The translations under genes and the position numbers were made by a program. Positions 11,756 through 22,673 of a stretch of DNA of 64,000 nucleotides are shown in pieces. The stretch lies in contig NC_056752.1 in the NCBI RefSeq assembly GCF_018687715.1, positions 51,244,653 through 51,308,652 of the forward strand, read 5' to 3'. The DNA comes from Carya illinoinensis. Its lineage: Eukaryota > Streptophyta > Magnoliopsida > Fagales > Juglandaceae. How positions within the stretch are numbered: position 1 is the stretch's first letter; the number at the start of each line of letters is the position of its first letter. The notes beneath the pieces are model-generated. The model had not been told where the DNA came from. It saw only the letters and a list, made by a program, of their open reading frames with translations, and did not search any database.

Positions 11756-11795
11756 TTGATTTCGAGGACGAAATCTTTTTTTTAGGAGGGGAGAT
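11756..11795 (+). other. Conserved pre-LTR motif and polypurine tract
   Basis: TTTGATTTCGAGGACGAAATC is followed by T-rich sequence and the purine run AGGAGGGGAGA directly before the 3' LTR. This arrangement is characteristic of the 3' end of Tekay/Del-type Ty3/gypsy elements and primes plus-strand DNA synthesis. Confidence 0.9.
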
Positions 11796-14700
11796 TGTAA
11801 CAGCCCGCTAGAAATTCAATTGTGGAATTTCTTTTAACTTTAAGAACCTCGTGAAAACCCCATAAGTTTTCACGAATCCATTAATCATATAGGTTTTTGT
11901 CTAACTACATAGTTAGTGTTATTATTTACTATGGTATCAGAAGTGTGTTTTTGATTATTGGAGATAGTTAGAAGTGACAAAATGTATTATGGTTTGTGCC
12001 ATTAGACTCGGAGGGTTATTTAAAGTCTTATGGCGCAATAACATTTTTTCATATTTTCGGTCAAAACGTCTGTTTAAAACTGTAGATATTATTGGATAAA
12101 AAGAAATATCTTGAGGTAATTTTCATAGATATTATTAGATAAAAATATCTTAAGTTGATTTTTTTTTAGATATTATTGGATAGAATATTATAAGATAATC
12201 ATTTATAGTTTTTTTTTGGGTAGGAGAAAACTACACTCAACTCTCAAGTCCAGCCTCATCTCTTCCATATGTCATCCATAAGTATCTCCAGCCACCTCTC
12301 CCCACGAAATTATCTAATTACACCTTCCAATAAAAGATTATCAAACACTCTCTCTCGGATAGCTTTTAGGAGGTCTTTTGCACGCCCATTTCGAAGCTGT
12401 TGTAAGTGTTTTATCATAAAGTCTCCTTCATATAAGTTGTTCCTTTTTGAGTCTAGTTTACATGGATATCTTATTTGCCCCATTTGAAGATCATTTGATC
12501 AGTAAAATATTGTATAAACTATAGAAAGGTCATTCTGGGAGATAAACTGGAGAATATGTTATAGTTTGGAGTTTTTGACCAAGCTAATGGATAGATATTG
12601 GTCCGAAATTTTTATGGAGTATTGTTAACATGTATATGTGACTATTGGTTGAGGATTTTTGCATGATTAAAGGTTTTGATGAAAGATTTACTTAGATTTA
12701 GAAACTTAGAAACTGGAAGAAGAAAAACAGTTTCTGTTTTGAGAAAGTTTAACTCTTTGGTGGTCTAAACCTATTATAATGACTTTAATAATTTTATTGG
12801 AGGATCTTAAGTATGTTATATACATGTTATATTATTATTTTGAAGATATTTGATGTTAGTTTCAAAGATATGAAATTTTATGCAAAGAGATATTCAAATA
12901 AGCCAAAGTGTGGATATTCTTGGCTAAATTTATGTTTTGGTTAATTTCTAACCATGTGATCTTGAATTAGAAACTTATATATGTTTTAGGACATCTTTTT
13001 AAACCATGTGATGGTTTGGTTTGAAAATCATATATTTATAAGTCATAGATCAAGAGATTTATCAAAACTAGTTGAGGAAAAAGTTTCTGTTTTTGAACTA
13101 AGTGTAAAACCAAAAACTCCAAATGTTATTTTGTGATTTTGGTGACTTTAGTTTGATGATTTAAAGCATGGTTGATGTTAGGATGATATTATGAATATGT
13201 TAGAAGTAAGATTTGATTTTTGAAATTCTTGGAGATGTTTTGATTTAAGGTCAAAACTTGTAATTCAAGTGCTTGGATCTTTTTACAAAAAAAAGTTTGG
13301 TGTTGATTATTAGCTTTTTCTAAATGGATGTTTTAAGTATGGTTTTGAACTTAGGATTGGAAGATGTTTGTTGCAAAATTTTGGTTTAAGCATGAGTTTT
13401 GAAGTTGGAAGGAATTGCAACAAAAATAAAGGGAAATGACCTATGGATGTTTCAACCATAGTGTGTTCTTCATAGTTGTGTTTTGTTTTAAATTTTTCTG
13501 GGCTGATATTTAAGTTTAGGATAAAATTTACATGAGGAATGTAAATTTTAGAAACTTTTAGAGTTAGTATGCAAAATCCTTAAGTTATGGGTAAAACGGT
13601 CATTTTCCCACATGTAGAGAGTAAAATGAAAATTTTACTCTTTAAGTTAGTATTTTTCATATTTCAAATTATTAGTGATTTAGTTCTAACTTTTAGAATC
13701 ACTAATTACAGTTCCTCGTGATCGCACTTGAAGTTTTATAAGAAACGCGGAGATCGAGGTAAGTTAGCTTTTAACTTACTAGCAGTCTACTGTGTATGTG
13801 TGCTAAGTAAAAGAATTACAGTGTATGTATGTATGTTATCATATATGTCATGCCATACCAAGTTATCATGTAATTGTCTATTATACAGAATTTATTCTGT
13901 CATCAATTTTTTTCTGTTACACAATATATTCTGTCATGTATTACTATACATTACAAATATGTCATGCTAAATATGTTGTTTGTTATATGTTATGCCATGT
14001 TACGGAATGTTATTATCTCAAGTTGGTTATGTATTTCAAATTATGTTCAAGTCACGTTATGTTACGTCAGAACTTCAGTCCTTTCATATTCCAGTTACGT
14101 TTCATCTTGAGTATATTCAGTTTATGTAGAATACATGGGGCCACAACAACTGTGGAGTATGTATTTAACTACAATTGTGATGCGTAAAATACATGGGGCC
14201 ACAACAACTGTGGAGTATGTATTTTTCATATTAAGTCAAGTTTTTGTAGAATACATGGGGCCACAACAACTGTGGAGTATGTATTTTTAATGTTAAGTCA
14301 AGTTTGTGTAGAATACATGGGGCCACAACAACTGTGGAGTATGTATTTAACTACAATTGTGATGCGTAAAATACATGGGGCCACAACAACTGTGGAGTAT
14401 GTATTTTTCATGTTAAGTCAAGTTTGTGTAGAATACATGGGGCCACAACAACTGTTGAGTATGTATTTTTAATGTTAAGTCAAGTTTGTGTAGAATACAT
14501 GGGGCCACAACAACTGTGGAGTATGTATTTACACGTAGAATACATGGGGCCACAACAACTGTGGAGTATGTATTTTTCATGTTAAGTCAAGTTTGTGTAG
14601 AATACATGGGGCCACAACAACTGTGGAGTATGTATTTTTAATGTTAAGTCAAGTTTGTGTAGAATACATGGGGCCACAACAACTGTGGAGTATGTATTTA

Positions 14701-15401
14701 CACGTAGAATACATGGGGCCACAACAACTGTGGAGTATGTATTTTTCATGTTAATTCAAGTTTCAGAGCAAGTTCATGCTAAGTCAAGTTCAGTTCATGA
14801 TTCAATTTAAGCTATGTCAATTATGCTATGTTGTACGCTAAGTTATGCTTTAATTACTTATGAATTTGATTATGCATTTATGCTTTTACTGTCATACATG
14901 CATCATTAGTCTGTATGGAAGTTTTTTGTTAACTTGCTGAGATTTGTAATCAAATCTCACTGTGGTAGTCCCAACTACCATTCCCCCCGAATGGTAGATC
15001 TTGTTACAGGACCTGAAGGAGGATCAGGAGCTGACCAACTAGACACAGTCGACTGAACGACGGTGCGTCGTTAATGTTAATATAGTAGTTAAATTACTAC
15101 TTGTACGATGAAGTTGCATCTCCAGTACTATTGGATCATAACTATTTTGGAATAGTGCTGTGATCTTAGTTATTCAATGGATCTTTATGTATGAAGTATG
15201 TTTCAAGTATTGGGATATTTTCAGTTTGGTGCATAGTATTGCTAAAGAAAAAAATTATCCGCTGCGAATATTGCATAATGTTAGATGCATGTTAGGATTA
15301 TTGCATCTTATATGTCATGAACGGGGGCAGGTAACCTTGTGTTGCATGTCTCGACGCTTCAAATGTCCGTCCGATCCCAAACGGAATTTGGGGGCGTCAC
15401 A
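11796..15401 (+). repeat. 3' LTR (3606 bp)
   Basis: Same boundaries as the 5' LTR, but 351 bp longer because its minisatellite holds six more units. Open frames seen in one LTR recur identically in the other (for example 12269-12487 matches 6754-6972), which supports very low divergence. Confidence 0.95.
14126..14746 (+). repeat. Hairpin minisatellite array in 3' LTR (11 units)
   Basis: Eleven hairpin units are arranged as three-unit modules. The AACTAC-TTCAT-TTAAT module is duplicated with a 182-bp period, and the module beginning ACACG is also duplicated, with a 169-bp period. The two duplications together account exactly for the 351-bp excess over the 5' LTR. One unit (near 14453) has GTTGAGT in place of GTGGAGT. 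Confidence 0.93.
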
Positions 15402-15406
15402 TCATG

Positions 15407-16708
15407 CATACTATTTATGAAATAAGATTTTCTTCATTTTTTTAATAGAAAATTAACTTCATTCATTCATTAAATAAAAGTTATATCTATGATCAGATAC
15501 ATATAGAAAAATTACTAAATCACAACCCAACTATTGAGTTTGAAGCTCCACCCGTACCCAAATTCTTTTATAATTAATATGGTCTTAATTATTATTACAG
15601 CTCTTTACAGACAAACCGTCTAAGAAACAATATTCTGCCTAAAACAGAAACTCATACGCCATCCTCCATAGAAGGAGGGGACTTAACGTCTCAGACAAAA
15701 TGTTCAAAAGACGATTTTTTTTTTAAACTAAACAAAAGAAAATAACAATGAAAGCATAAATATAGATGTAAAAATGACAAATTATAACTTAGATCTATTC
15801 CGGTAAACTTTGAAATCAACCATAAAAGTCACATTTGAATGATTTGATCCGGTAATCTACCATAATCTTTCTAACGATTGGCTTGGGAAACATCTTGTAC
15901 TGCTCGTGCCACACAATATGTGCTAGATAACTCTTGATCCGTCTTTTCAACCTTGAATGAAACAAAATAAATTTAAAAAATAAGAGAAATGAGAGAATTA
16001 AAGGGAGAAGAGGAGAGAATGAGGGATAGAGATAAGAGAGAATGAGAGGGGAATGAGAAATGAGAAGAATGATGGCCTCATCCACCGATTTGGAGAATTT
16101 CTAAGAAAGAATTTGAGAGAAAGAATGTCGGCACTAGGATTTGAGAGGATGGACGAATAAAATATTATCATATTAAAAATTGTGAGAAATATATGTTCTT
16201 TACATCCATTTACAAATATAATTTTTTGTTATTGATACTAAAAATGTTGGCCAACAAAGTAATGGATATATCCACTTGTCAAGTAAAAACTACCAAACAA
16301 TAGGGGGAAGAGAAAAGGTTGAATATCATATCTGAATTTCAAATCTTCAATTCTTCACAATTTCCTTGGCATCCCTACCAATAAAGTTTCAAATATGAAA
16401 CGAGAATAACGTTCGCATAGATGTATATGGAAAGTGACAGGAGGAACCAAAACGGACCGTATGAATTATAAGCCCACCTAACACTTATCCATCTATCACC
16501 TTGCAATGGTCCAACCAACCAAATAAGAGCAGTACACCCACCGAGGGTGTAGCGTCCCCGATAAGAGCAAAAAGTTTTATTTATTTTTATATCTTTAAAT
16601 ATTTAAAAAAAATTCCAATATTATTAAAAAAATATTTTCTTTATTATTAAATAAAAATAAAAATAAAAAATTGAAGAACAGGACAATCGGTAGAGTAGAT
16701 TTATGTTA
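15407..16708. other. AT-rich intergenic DNA
   Basis: No gene recognised. An open frame near 15816-16085 is low-complexity and purine-rich on the plus strand, and is not credible as a protein. Confidence 0.55.
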
Positions 16709-16912
16709 GGTTTGGATAGTGAATTAAATTGAGATGAGAAATATTGAAATAGAAGTTGAAAGTTAAATATATTATTTTTTAATATTATTATTATTTTAAA
16801 ATTTAAAAAAAAAAATTATTTATTATATTTTATATAAAAATTTATTAAATTTATACTCATAAAAAAAATAAGATAAAATAAATTAAAATGATTTTAATAT
16901 CCGTACGGAGCC
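16709..16912. mobile_element. Tourist-like MITE (GTTTGGATAGTGA family)
   Basis: Starts GGTTTGGATAGTGA after TTA and ends ATCCGTACGGAGCC before TTA. The 3-bp duplication is TTA (16706-16708 and 16913-16915). The AT-rich core resembles copies at 37.7, 40.9 and 48.4 kb. TTA duplications point to the PIF/Harbinger superfamily. Confidence 0.7.
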
Positions 16913-18117
16913 TTACTCACCAAACCAGCTGGGATGCCGTACATTGTTGGTACTAAATTCATGGACTGTCATTTCTTGAAATTGAGTATGGGACCTCTTT
17001 GATTACTTATTGAAAAGCAAACAACTAGGGCCACAGATAGGTGACCCGACAATAAGTTCATAAATGTAATAAAAATAAAAAATAAAAATTATAAATTTCT
17101 TAAAAATAATTTCTTAACTAATTAAATAGAAAAATTCGAATCAATAGAATTTATTGAGAGGATGTGTCGGTGGCTTAAGCATTTTCTTATCGGAAATGAT
17201 AATCCTATCGAAAAAGCCCACTGTCTGTCAAAAAAGGAAAAAGCCCACTGAGAAAAGGTACTAACATGTATTTTGTTGTTTTTTCAAAGAAAAACACTAT
17301 TATGTCTCTCCAAATGTATCCCTGTAGTTGACCGTTGGTCAATTTTATTTTTTATTTGATAATTAAAGAAATAATTTTAAGTATATTAATTTTTTTATTT
17401 TTTAAAAATATTTAAATATATAAAAGATAGGAAAAGAAGAAAAAAAAAAACTAAAATATAAAAGCGGTAAGGTACAGCGGTGCTACACAATCGAAGTAGC
17501 ACTGCTCTTTTTTAAACCATGCAGGTATTTTTTATACAGATTAATTTTATCTGTATGGTATTGCAGTACAGTGTATAGATGGCTTTAGTATTGTCATTAC
17601 TTATTTTAACCTTGCATGATGGTACATAAGGACAAAGCTATGGCTACCCAAAAAAAGGTGTCCCCTGCGTTATAAGCAAATTGCACTTATTTTCTTCTTC
17701 TTCTTTTTTAAATATATTGTTAAAAACCCCTTTAAACATTTAAAAAGAATTACAAACTCATTAAAAAAAAAAACTTCTTTAACAGTTAAAAAAAAATAGC
17801 CAAGCATTTTCCAATATACAAACTGCCCAACTGGGTGTTTACATTTACGTACAATACATTTTTTACACGCAGAAATAAAAACGTTCCAATTCCACAACTA
17901 TCCTCTCCATCATCTCCGTTCTCTCTGTTTTGTGTTTTTTTTTTCGAGCAAATTTGATGGTGTACTAAAAAAAGAAGGTGCAACAATCTCATTTAAAAAA
18001 GAGAAATCTTTAGCACCGGTCGGTCTAATATTTCTCAATTAACATCTCACCATTAATTAAGTGACACCTAAGCTTTATACCACAATCTCTATGTACATTT
18101 ACTACATCTGATTATCA
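16913..18117. other. AT-rich intergenic DNA with palindromic repeat fragments
   Basis: Contains AT-rich fragments of small palindromic elements (for example around 17316-17520, ending in a GC-rich cap near 17465-17510). No gene recognised. Confidence 0.5.
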
Positions 18118-18149
18118 ACTATTGGCAGATTCATGTAATCCGAAAAGCA

Positions 18150-18151
<2 letters not shown>

Positions 18152-18214
<63 letters not shown>
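18152..18214 (+). repeat. (TC)n microsatellite
   Basis: About 31 TC repeats on the plus strand, followed by a further pyrimidine-rich stretch. Reading through it produces a spurious Ser-Leu repeat ORF. Confidence 0.92.
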
Positions 18215-18218
<4 letters not shown>

Positions 18219-18475
18219 CTGGTTTTCTTCTCCCGTTTCTTACTTCTATTTTTTTAATTTTTTGGTCTTCCTTCTACTCTCTCTCTCCCATCTCCTTCCA
18301 AGCAACATCTCCTCGGAGTCTTGCTGGCTTGTATATATCCCCACTACAACACTCTTCCACCCACTCACTACAAAACAAAGCAAATAAGACTTGTAATTTT
18401 TGGTTTTTTGGTAGACTCCTTCGACCATGGTTGCTGGTGATCCCAGCTCACATGTGAGACTAATTGTGATTCGAT
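18215..18475 (+). promoter_or_regulatory. Promoter/leader-like segment without a recognised gene
   Basis: After the TC repeat comes a pyrimidine-rich stretch, a TATA-like TGTATATATCC (about 18330-18340), a C/A-rich leader and an ATG at 18426 in good context (ACCATGG). That ATG opens a short peptide with a possible splice donor (GTGAGA) after nine codons. It resembles the 5' end of a gene, but I find no continuing exon downstream. It may be a relic, a non-coding transcript or coincidence. Confidence 0.25.
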
Positions 18476-19365
18476 AGGTCTGGGCGGCTAACTTAGACTT
18501 CGATGTTGGTTATGAAACTTTTACAAGTTGCTTAAGAAATTTGATGTTGGTTCTTGAAGGGCTTTTATACGGTTGAATCGGATTTGAATACCTTTAATGA
18601 AGCATTGATTTCTTTGGTTCTTTGTATTCAGCATGTCCAATCTCTGGATTTTTTTTTTTTTGAGAAATAATTTCGATGTTGGACTTCTATCTTTTGAATC
18701 AAAGTTGATAATTCTCTAGTAATGGTCATTTCCATGGCTTTCCTCCCTCTCTCTCTCTACGACTATCGGATTGCATTTGGGTCCTTTTTCTCTCTGAAAA
18801 TGACTTTTCCTCTATCTATGGCCTTTTGTAAAAGACTCTTGAACCAGTTTTCGAAGGGGTTAAAGTTAATGGAGGCCATTTGGGTAGAGAATGGATGAGA
18901 GTTTAGTAAAAGGTTGAGAAATGGACAATGAACTGCATGAGAAGAGAGTTTTTGCTAAGAGCTAAAAGCCTGAAAGACCACTGAAAGCCTCAATCCGTGT
19001 AGGTGCTTAGAATCATTTCTGTGTGGTGAAACCTATATATCTTATTGTATTTTTCTTTAATTGACAACCATTGAATGGAGAGCTGCTCCTAAACGTTTAT
19101 TAGCCCGACTGTTGCAAAGCGGACCTTTTAAAAAACAAGTGAAAAAGATGACAAAATTAATAGGTGAGACAGGGCCAATATGACGTGAATCGTGGAGAAC
19201 GGGTGGACAAGGCCCAAAATATCGGGAAGCCAACCCAAAAGGTTGTAGTGAAATTTAAAAAGGATGTACAATTAAATCCTACGTGGGGATGCACAATTAC
19301 AGTACAATGAAATACCTGAGTCGGCCAACCGTTTCGAGCAATGTACATGGATTGAAATAATACTA
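18476..19365. other. Intergenic DNA, less AT-rich
   Basis: Unannotated sequence, possibly intron-like or the remains of a transcript that starts near 18.35 kb. No coding frame is supported. Confidence 0.4.
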
Positions 19366-20008
19366 AGGGTGCTATCCGCACTATACGGTGCGGGTTAGCA
19401 CCCCATCCCGCATGGGACGGGGGTGGAGTTTTCACATCTACCCCCTCCCCCCGCATCTCGGAGGCTGGGTACCCACCCCACCTCATGTCCACTTATAATG
19501 TAGACTGCATTTCACTTGATTTAAAAATTATTTATAGGTCCAAAAGTTATTTAAAATCTATTTTTATATTCAATTTATAAATTTAAATTTGTAAAATGCC
19601 TATAATTTAAAAATTATATAGTTTTTTAAGTTGCTAATGTATATTTTGTGTAAGTTGTAATGTAATAGTTTTTAAACTATATTATTTTTAAATTTATTAG
19701 TGCATATTTTATGTAAATTGTAATTTTTAAATTTGTCATACTTTGTGAATAAATTTAACAAATTGTAATATTCGTATTTATATGTACACAATTCGTAAAA
19801 TATAAATTATATTTTTATATTTATATATATATATATATATATATAAAGAGATAGGGCAGGGAAAATGCAATGCAGGGTTGGACCCTTCCTGCCCCTGCTA
19901 GGGGGCTAGATGTGGGGTGGGGTGGGGTGGTCTGTCCTGTCATGTGATGACAGGGTGGACGGGGGCAATAATACTTATATATATATATATATATATATGG
20001 GATAGCAC
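19366..20008. mobile_element. Putative TIR element with GC-rich ends
   Basis: GTGCTATCC at 19369-19377 is matched in inverse at 20000-20008 (GGATAGCAC). Both ends carry G/C-rich subterminal sequence (for example GGGACGGGGGTGGAG and GGTGGACGGGGGC) around an AT-rich core with ATAT runs. It has no coding capacity. No target duplication could be confirmed. Confidence 0.4.
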
Positions 20009-21060
20009 ATATATGCATATATAGAGCAGACTTACCAATTATTAATGCTAAAACACCTTGAAGCCGTTTCAATGAACTATACTTTTTAGTTTTTATCCTT
20101 TTCCCACGTGATTGCATGTTGTGAGTTAGTGCTCAATTTTCAAATGCACGTTATTTAAACATAATCCTGATGGGAGATATTGGGAGAAAAATCAAGTGGG
20201 AAATAAATAAGAGAAGGTGCCTCTTTATGATATGTGCAAAATAGGAAAATAATACGCATATAACATTTTTTACAACTTTTTATACATGTTTTTAAATTAG
20301 GGTTATTTTTATAAAATAATTTAAAAAATAATATTATTTTATATAAATATACTCATTTTAATACATAATTATATGAAAACTAGTTGTAAAAATAGTTATA
20401 AATATATCATTGCTCTAAAAATAAATTACAATACGATATATCACATCAAACTTCCTTACTATTACGTGGATCAGTTGGCAACATTCCGATTTACGAATTA
20501 TATGTACTTTTACTGTCGTCTTACCAGCGCCAGTACTTTCTATTTCTGATCAAATCATCGAATTGTCGTTTAAAACATGCAATATGGTTAGGTTTTCCAA
20601 GGATACAAAGTAGGCTGATAATTATTTCTTGCAATATTGGTTCATTATATATATATATATATATAAGTAGAGACATTAATTATAATTAATTACAGATAAA
20701 GTAAATTAGGAAAGAACTTATAATTGTAAGATGGAGGTTTACGTATAGTTCATATATTATATATATATGCTTTTGTTGTAACTTCAAAAATATATCAGAA
20801 CGTACCCCTTGCCAAACAAGAATATATTCTGACTTTAATTATTTAAAATATAAATGGTCATGCCACTTTCCATTTCCACTGAAAGAAATCAAAGTTTCCG
20901 GGATGAGATTCTCCCATTTCACCCATTTTCACGATGGATTAATTCATGAGAGAGATCGAAATAATATATGTTATATTTATTCTAGATTGTAATATTAAAT
21001 ATGTGAACTTATTGAATGTGAGTTATTATATATTTTAATGAATTATTATCTCAAGGAAAT
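20009..21060. other. AT-rich intergenic DNA
   Basis: No gene recognised. Contains an (AT)n run at about 20647-20666. Confidence 0.55.
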
Positions 21061-21400
21061 ATATTAGTTTAGTGGTAGTGATCATGTGTTATTTCAAATA
21101 AAAGGTAGGAGCTTGAAACTCCACAAATGCACTTTGATAGGCACTTGGGCCAAAAAGACATGATGTTTGGGCCAAAGAGGCATTATGTATTGGCTGAACT
21201 GGTTGGACCAAAAATACATGATGATTGGGCCGAAAGAGCACCATATATGAGCCGAACCAGCTTGTGTAAAAACCCACTTGGATTGGTGCAATGCTTCAAA
21301 AGAATTTCAACATAAATGTTGAATATTTGTGGTACAACCAGTGACCTCCCTTTAGGGAGAGAGATGTCCAACCACTTGACCAAGCATATTTTTTTATCTC
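21061..21400. mobile_element. tRNA-like retroposon or LTR fragment
   Basis: The left end has box-A/box-B-like motifs on the plus strand (TAGTTTAGTGGTAGTGATC and GGAGCTTGAAACTCC). The right end has tRNA-like sequence on the minus strand (GGTCAAGTGGTTGGACATC and GGGAGGTCACTGGTTGTACC). The middle repeats GGGCC.AA.GA.GCA-like phrases. These features suggest SINE-derived or retroposed material. The exact class is uncertain. Confidence 0.35.
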
Positions 21401-22673
21401 TAAATGAAACAACATGACCTTTAAACTATAACTACTACTTGAAAAATCACAAGTTAAGAATTATGATTTTCACATGGTATCACTTCACCCTCTATAAATA
21501 AAGGATGAGACCCACGAATTTATTCATTCTATTAACTAATTTTTTCAGTCACTTACACAATTTAGTAGAGAAACTCTAAAAGAAAGATTTCATAATTGTT
21601 ATCTGTAGTTGGTGACTTGCTATCTCCAGAATTGTTGTATTTTAGAAGTGAATTACTTTTTTCGAGTACGGGCAATTATCACCTTAAAAATAATATTCTA
21701 CATGCTTCAAAATCGTATTTATTTTTTCAGTTTAATGTATCTATACAACTTTATTCAACAATATATATAGAGTGATACTACTACACCAATCGAGTATCGA
21801 GAATCCTCACCGATCATGTATTTTTTTACCTTTTTTTAAACACCATAAACATTTAAAAATAAAAAACTCATAAAATCATTAGAAAGTAATTCCTTAACCA
21901 TTAATATATAAATAAAAAAAAGTACAATCAGTAATACCCACTCTCGGATGATATTCTCGGTAGGACTAGGATTTTCCATATATATATATATATATATATG
22001 TAGAGAGAGAGAGAGAGAGTACAACTTTCTATTGTTTCCAAAAGATACACACGTGACACATACAATATTAATATTGTTAGGAAGTTCTACACGTTAAATC
22101 TATATCTTATATATATATATATATATATAATAGCTTGAAGTTCAGGCAGAGAACTCTACATGCATGCATGATCCTTATATATCCAACTTTCAGAGACCTT
22201 AAACGTTATTTTCGGAGGACTTATGATATGATCATCATGTGATAGCATGAGTACGTACGTAGTTCATTGATAGCAAAATAATTAGCTTCGCCTTCCAATG
22301 AGTGCAAGCTGTTACTTGAAGTACTACTCATCTTTTAATTATATATATATATATATATATGATTCGGACAAACAACTTTCTATTATAAGCTGGAAGAATA
22401 TATAACAAATTAATTAAGCCGTACGTACGTATATATAAATTCTTGTTTCACACGACACGTCCTACATGCAGTACGTATATACTTGAATCATGCATCCACA
22501 ATACGCTTGAATTAGCTAGCATGCCAAACCACTACCACGTACGTACGTCAGAGTAATACATCCATGCAGCCTTTATTTATAGTATTATTTTTATAAACCC
22601 ATGCACGTCCTAGTTTGAATAGATGCAGCTAGCCATTAATGACAAATCCTTGAAGACTTCAAAAATACATAGT
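21401..22673. other. Intergenic DNA downstream of TauE copy B, with TACGTA/CATGCA clusters and ATAT runs
   Basis: No gene recognised. It includes (AT)n tracts (about 21979-21999, 22109-22128 and 22341-22360). It also has repeated TACGTACGTA phrases (about 22252, 22421 and 22538) and CATGCATGCATG phrases. A palindromic AT-rich repeat lies at 21791-21966. Confidence 0.5.
21791..21966. mobile_element. Palindromic MITE
   Basis: The left end contains ATCGAGAATCCTCACCG and the right end ATATTCTCGGTAGG, imperfect inverted repeats around an AT-rich core. The same style of ends and core recurs at 51083-51295. Confidence 0.45.

Larger units (their letters stand above)
6276..15406 (+). mobile_element. 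Complete non-autonomous LTR retrotransposon (Ty3/gypsy, Tekay/Del-like), with TSD
   Basis: The element runs 6281-15401 and is flanked by a perfect 5-bp target duplication, TCATG, at 6276-6280 and 15402-15406. Both LTRs begin TGTAACAGCC and end GGCGTCACA. A primer binding site complementary to initiator tRNA-Met (TGGTATCAGAGC) follows the 5' LTR. The motif TTTCGAGGACGAAATC and a purine tract precede the 3' LTR, a layout known from Tekay/Del-like chromoviruses. The interior is only 2260 bp and has no intact gag, protease, RT, RNase H or integrase, so mobility would depend on a partner element. It resembles a LARD-type derivative, though here the LTRs rather than the interior are long. It separates the two TauE/SafE paralogues. 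Confidence 0.95.

Noticed and set aside
8611..14746. Regular direct repeats with spacers, CRISPR-like at first sight
   Set aside because: The spacers are a few shared sequences in repeating order, the units lie inside LTRs of a plant retrotransposon, and no cas genes occur. It is a minisatellite.
18122..18457. 111-aa ORF with a Ser-Leu repeat
   Set aside because: It is the translation of the TC microsatellite and its flank, with no domain and no conserved start.
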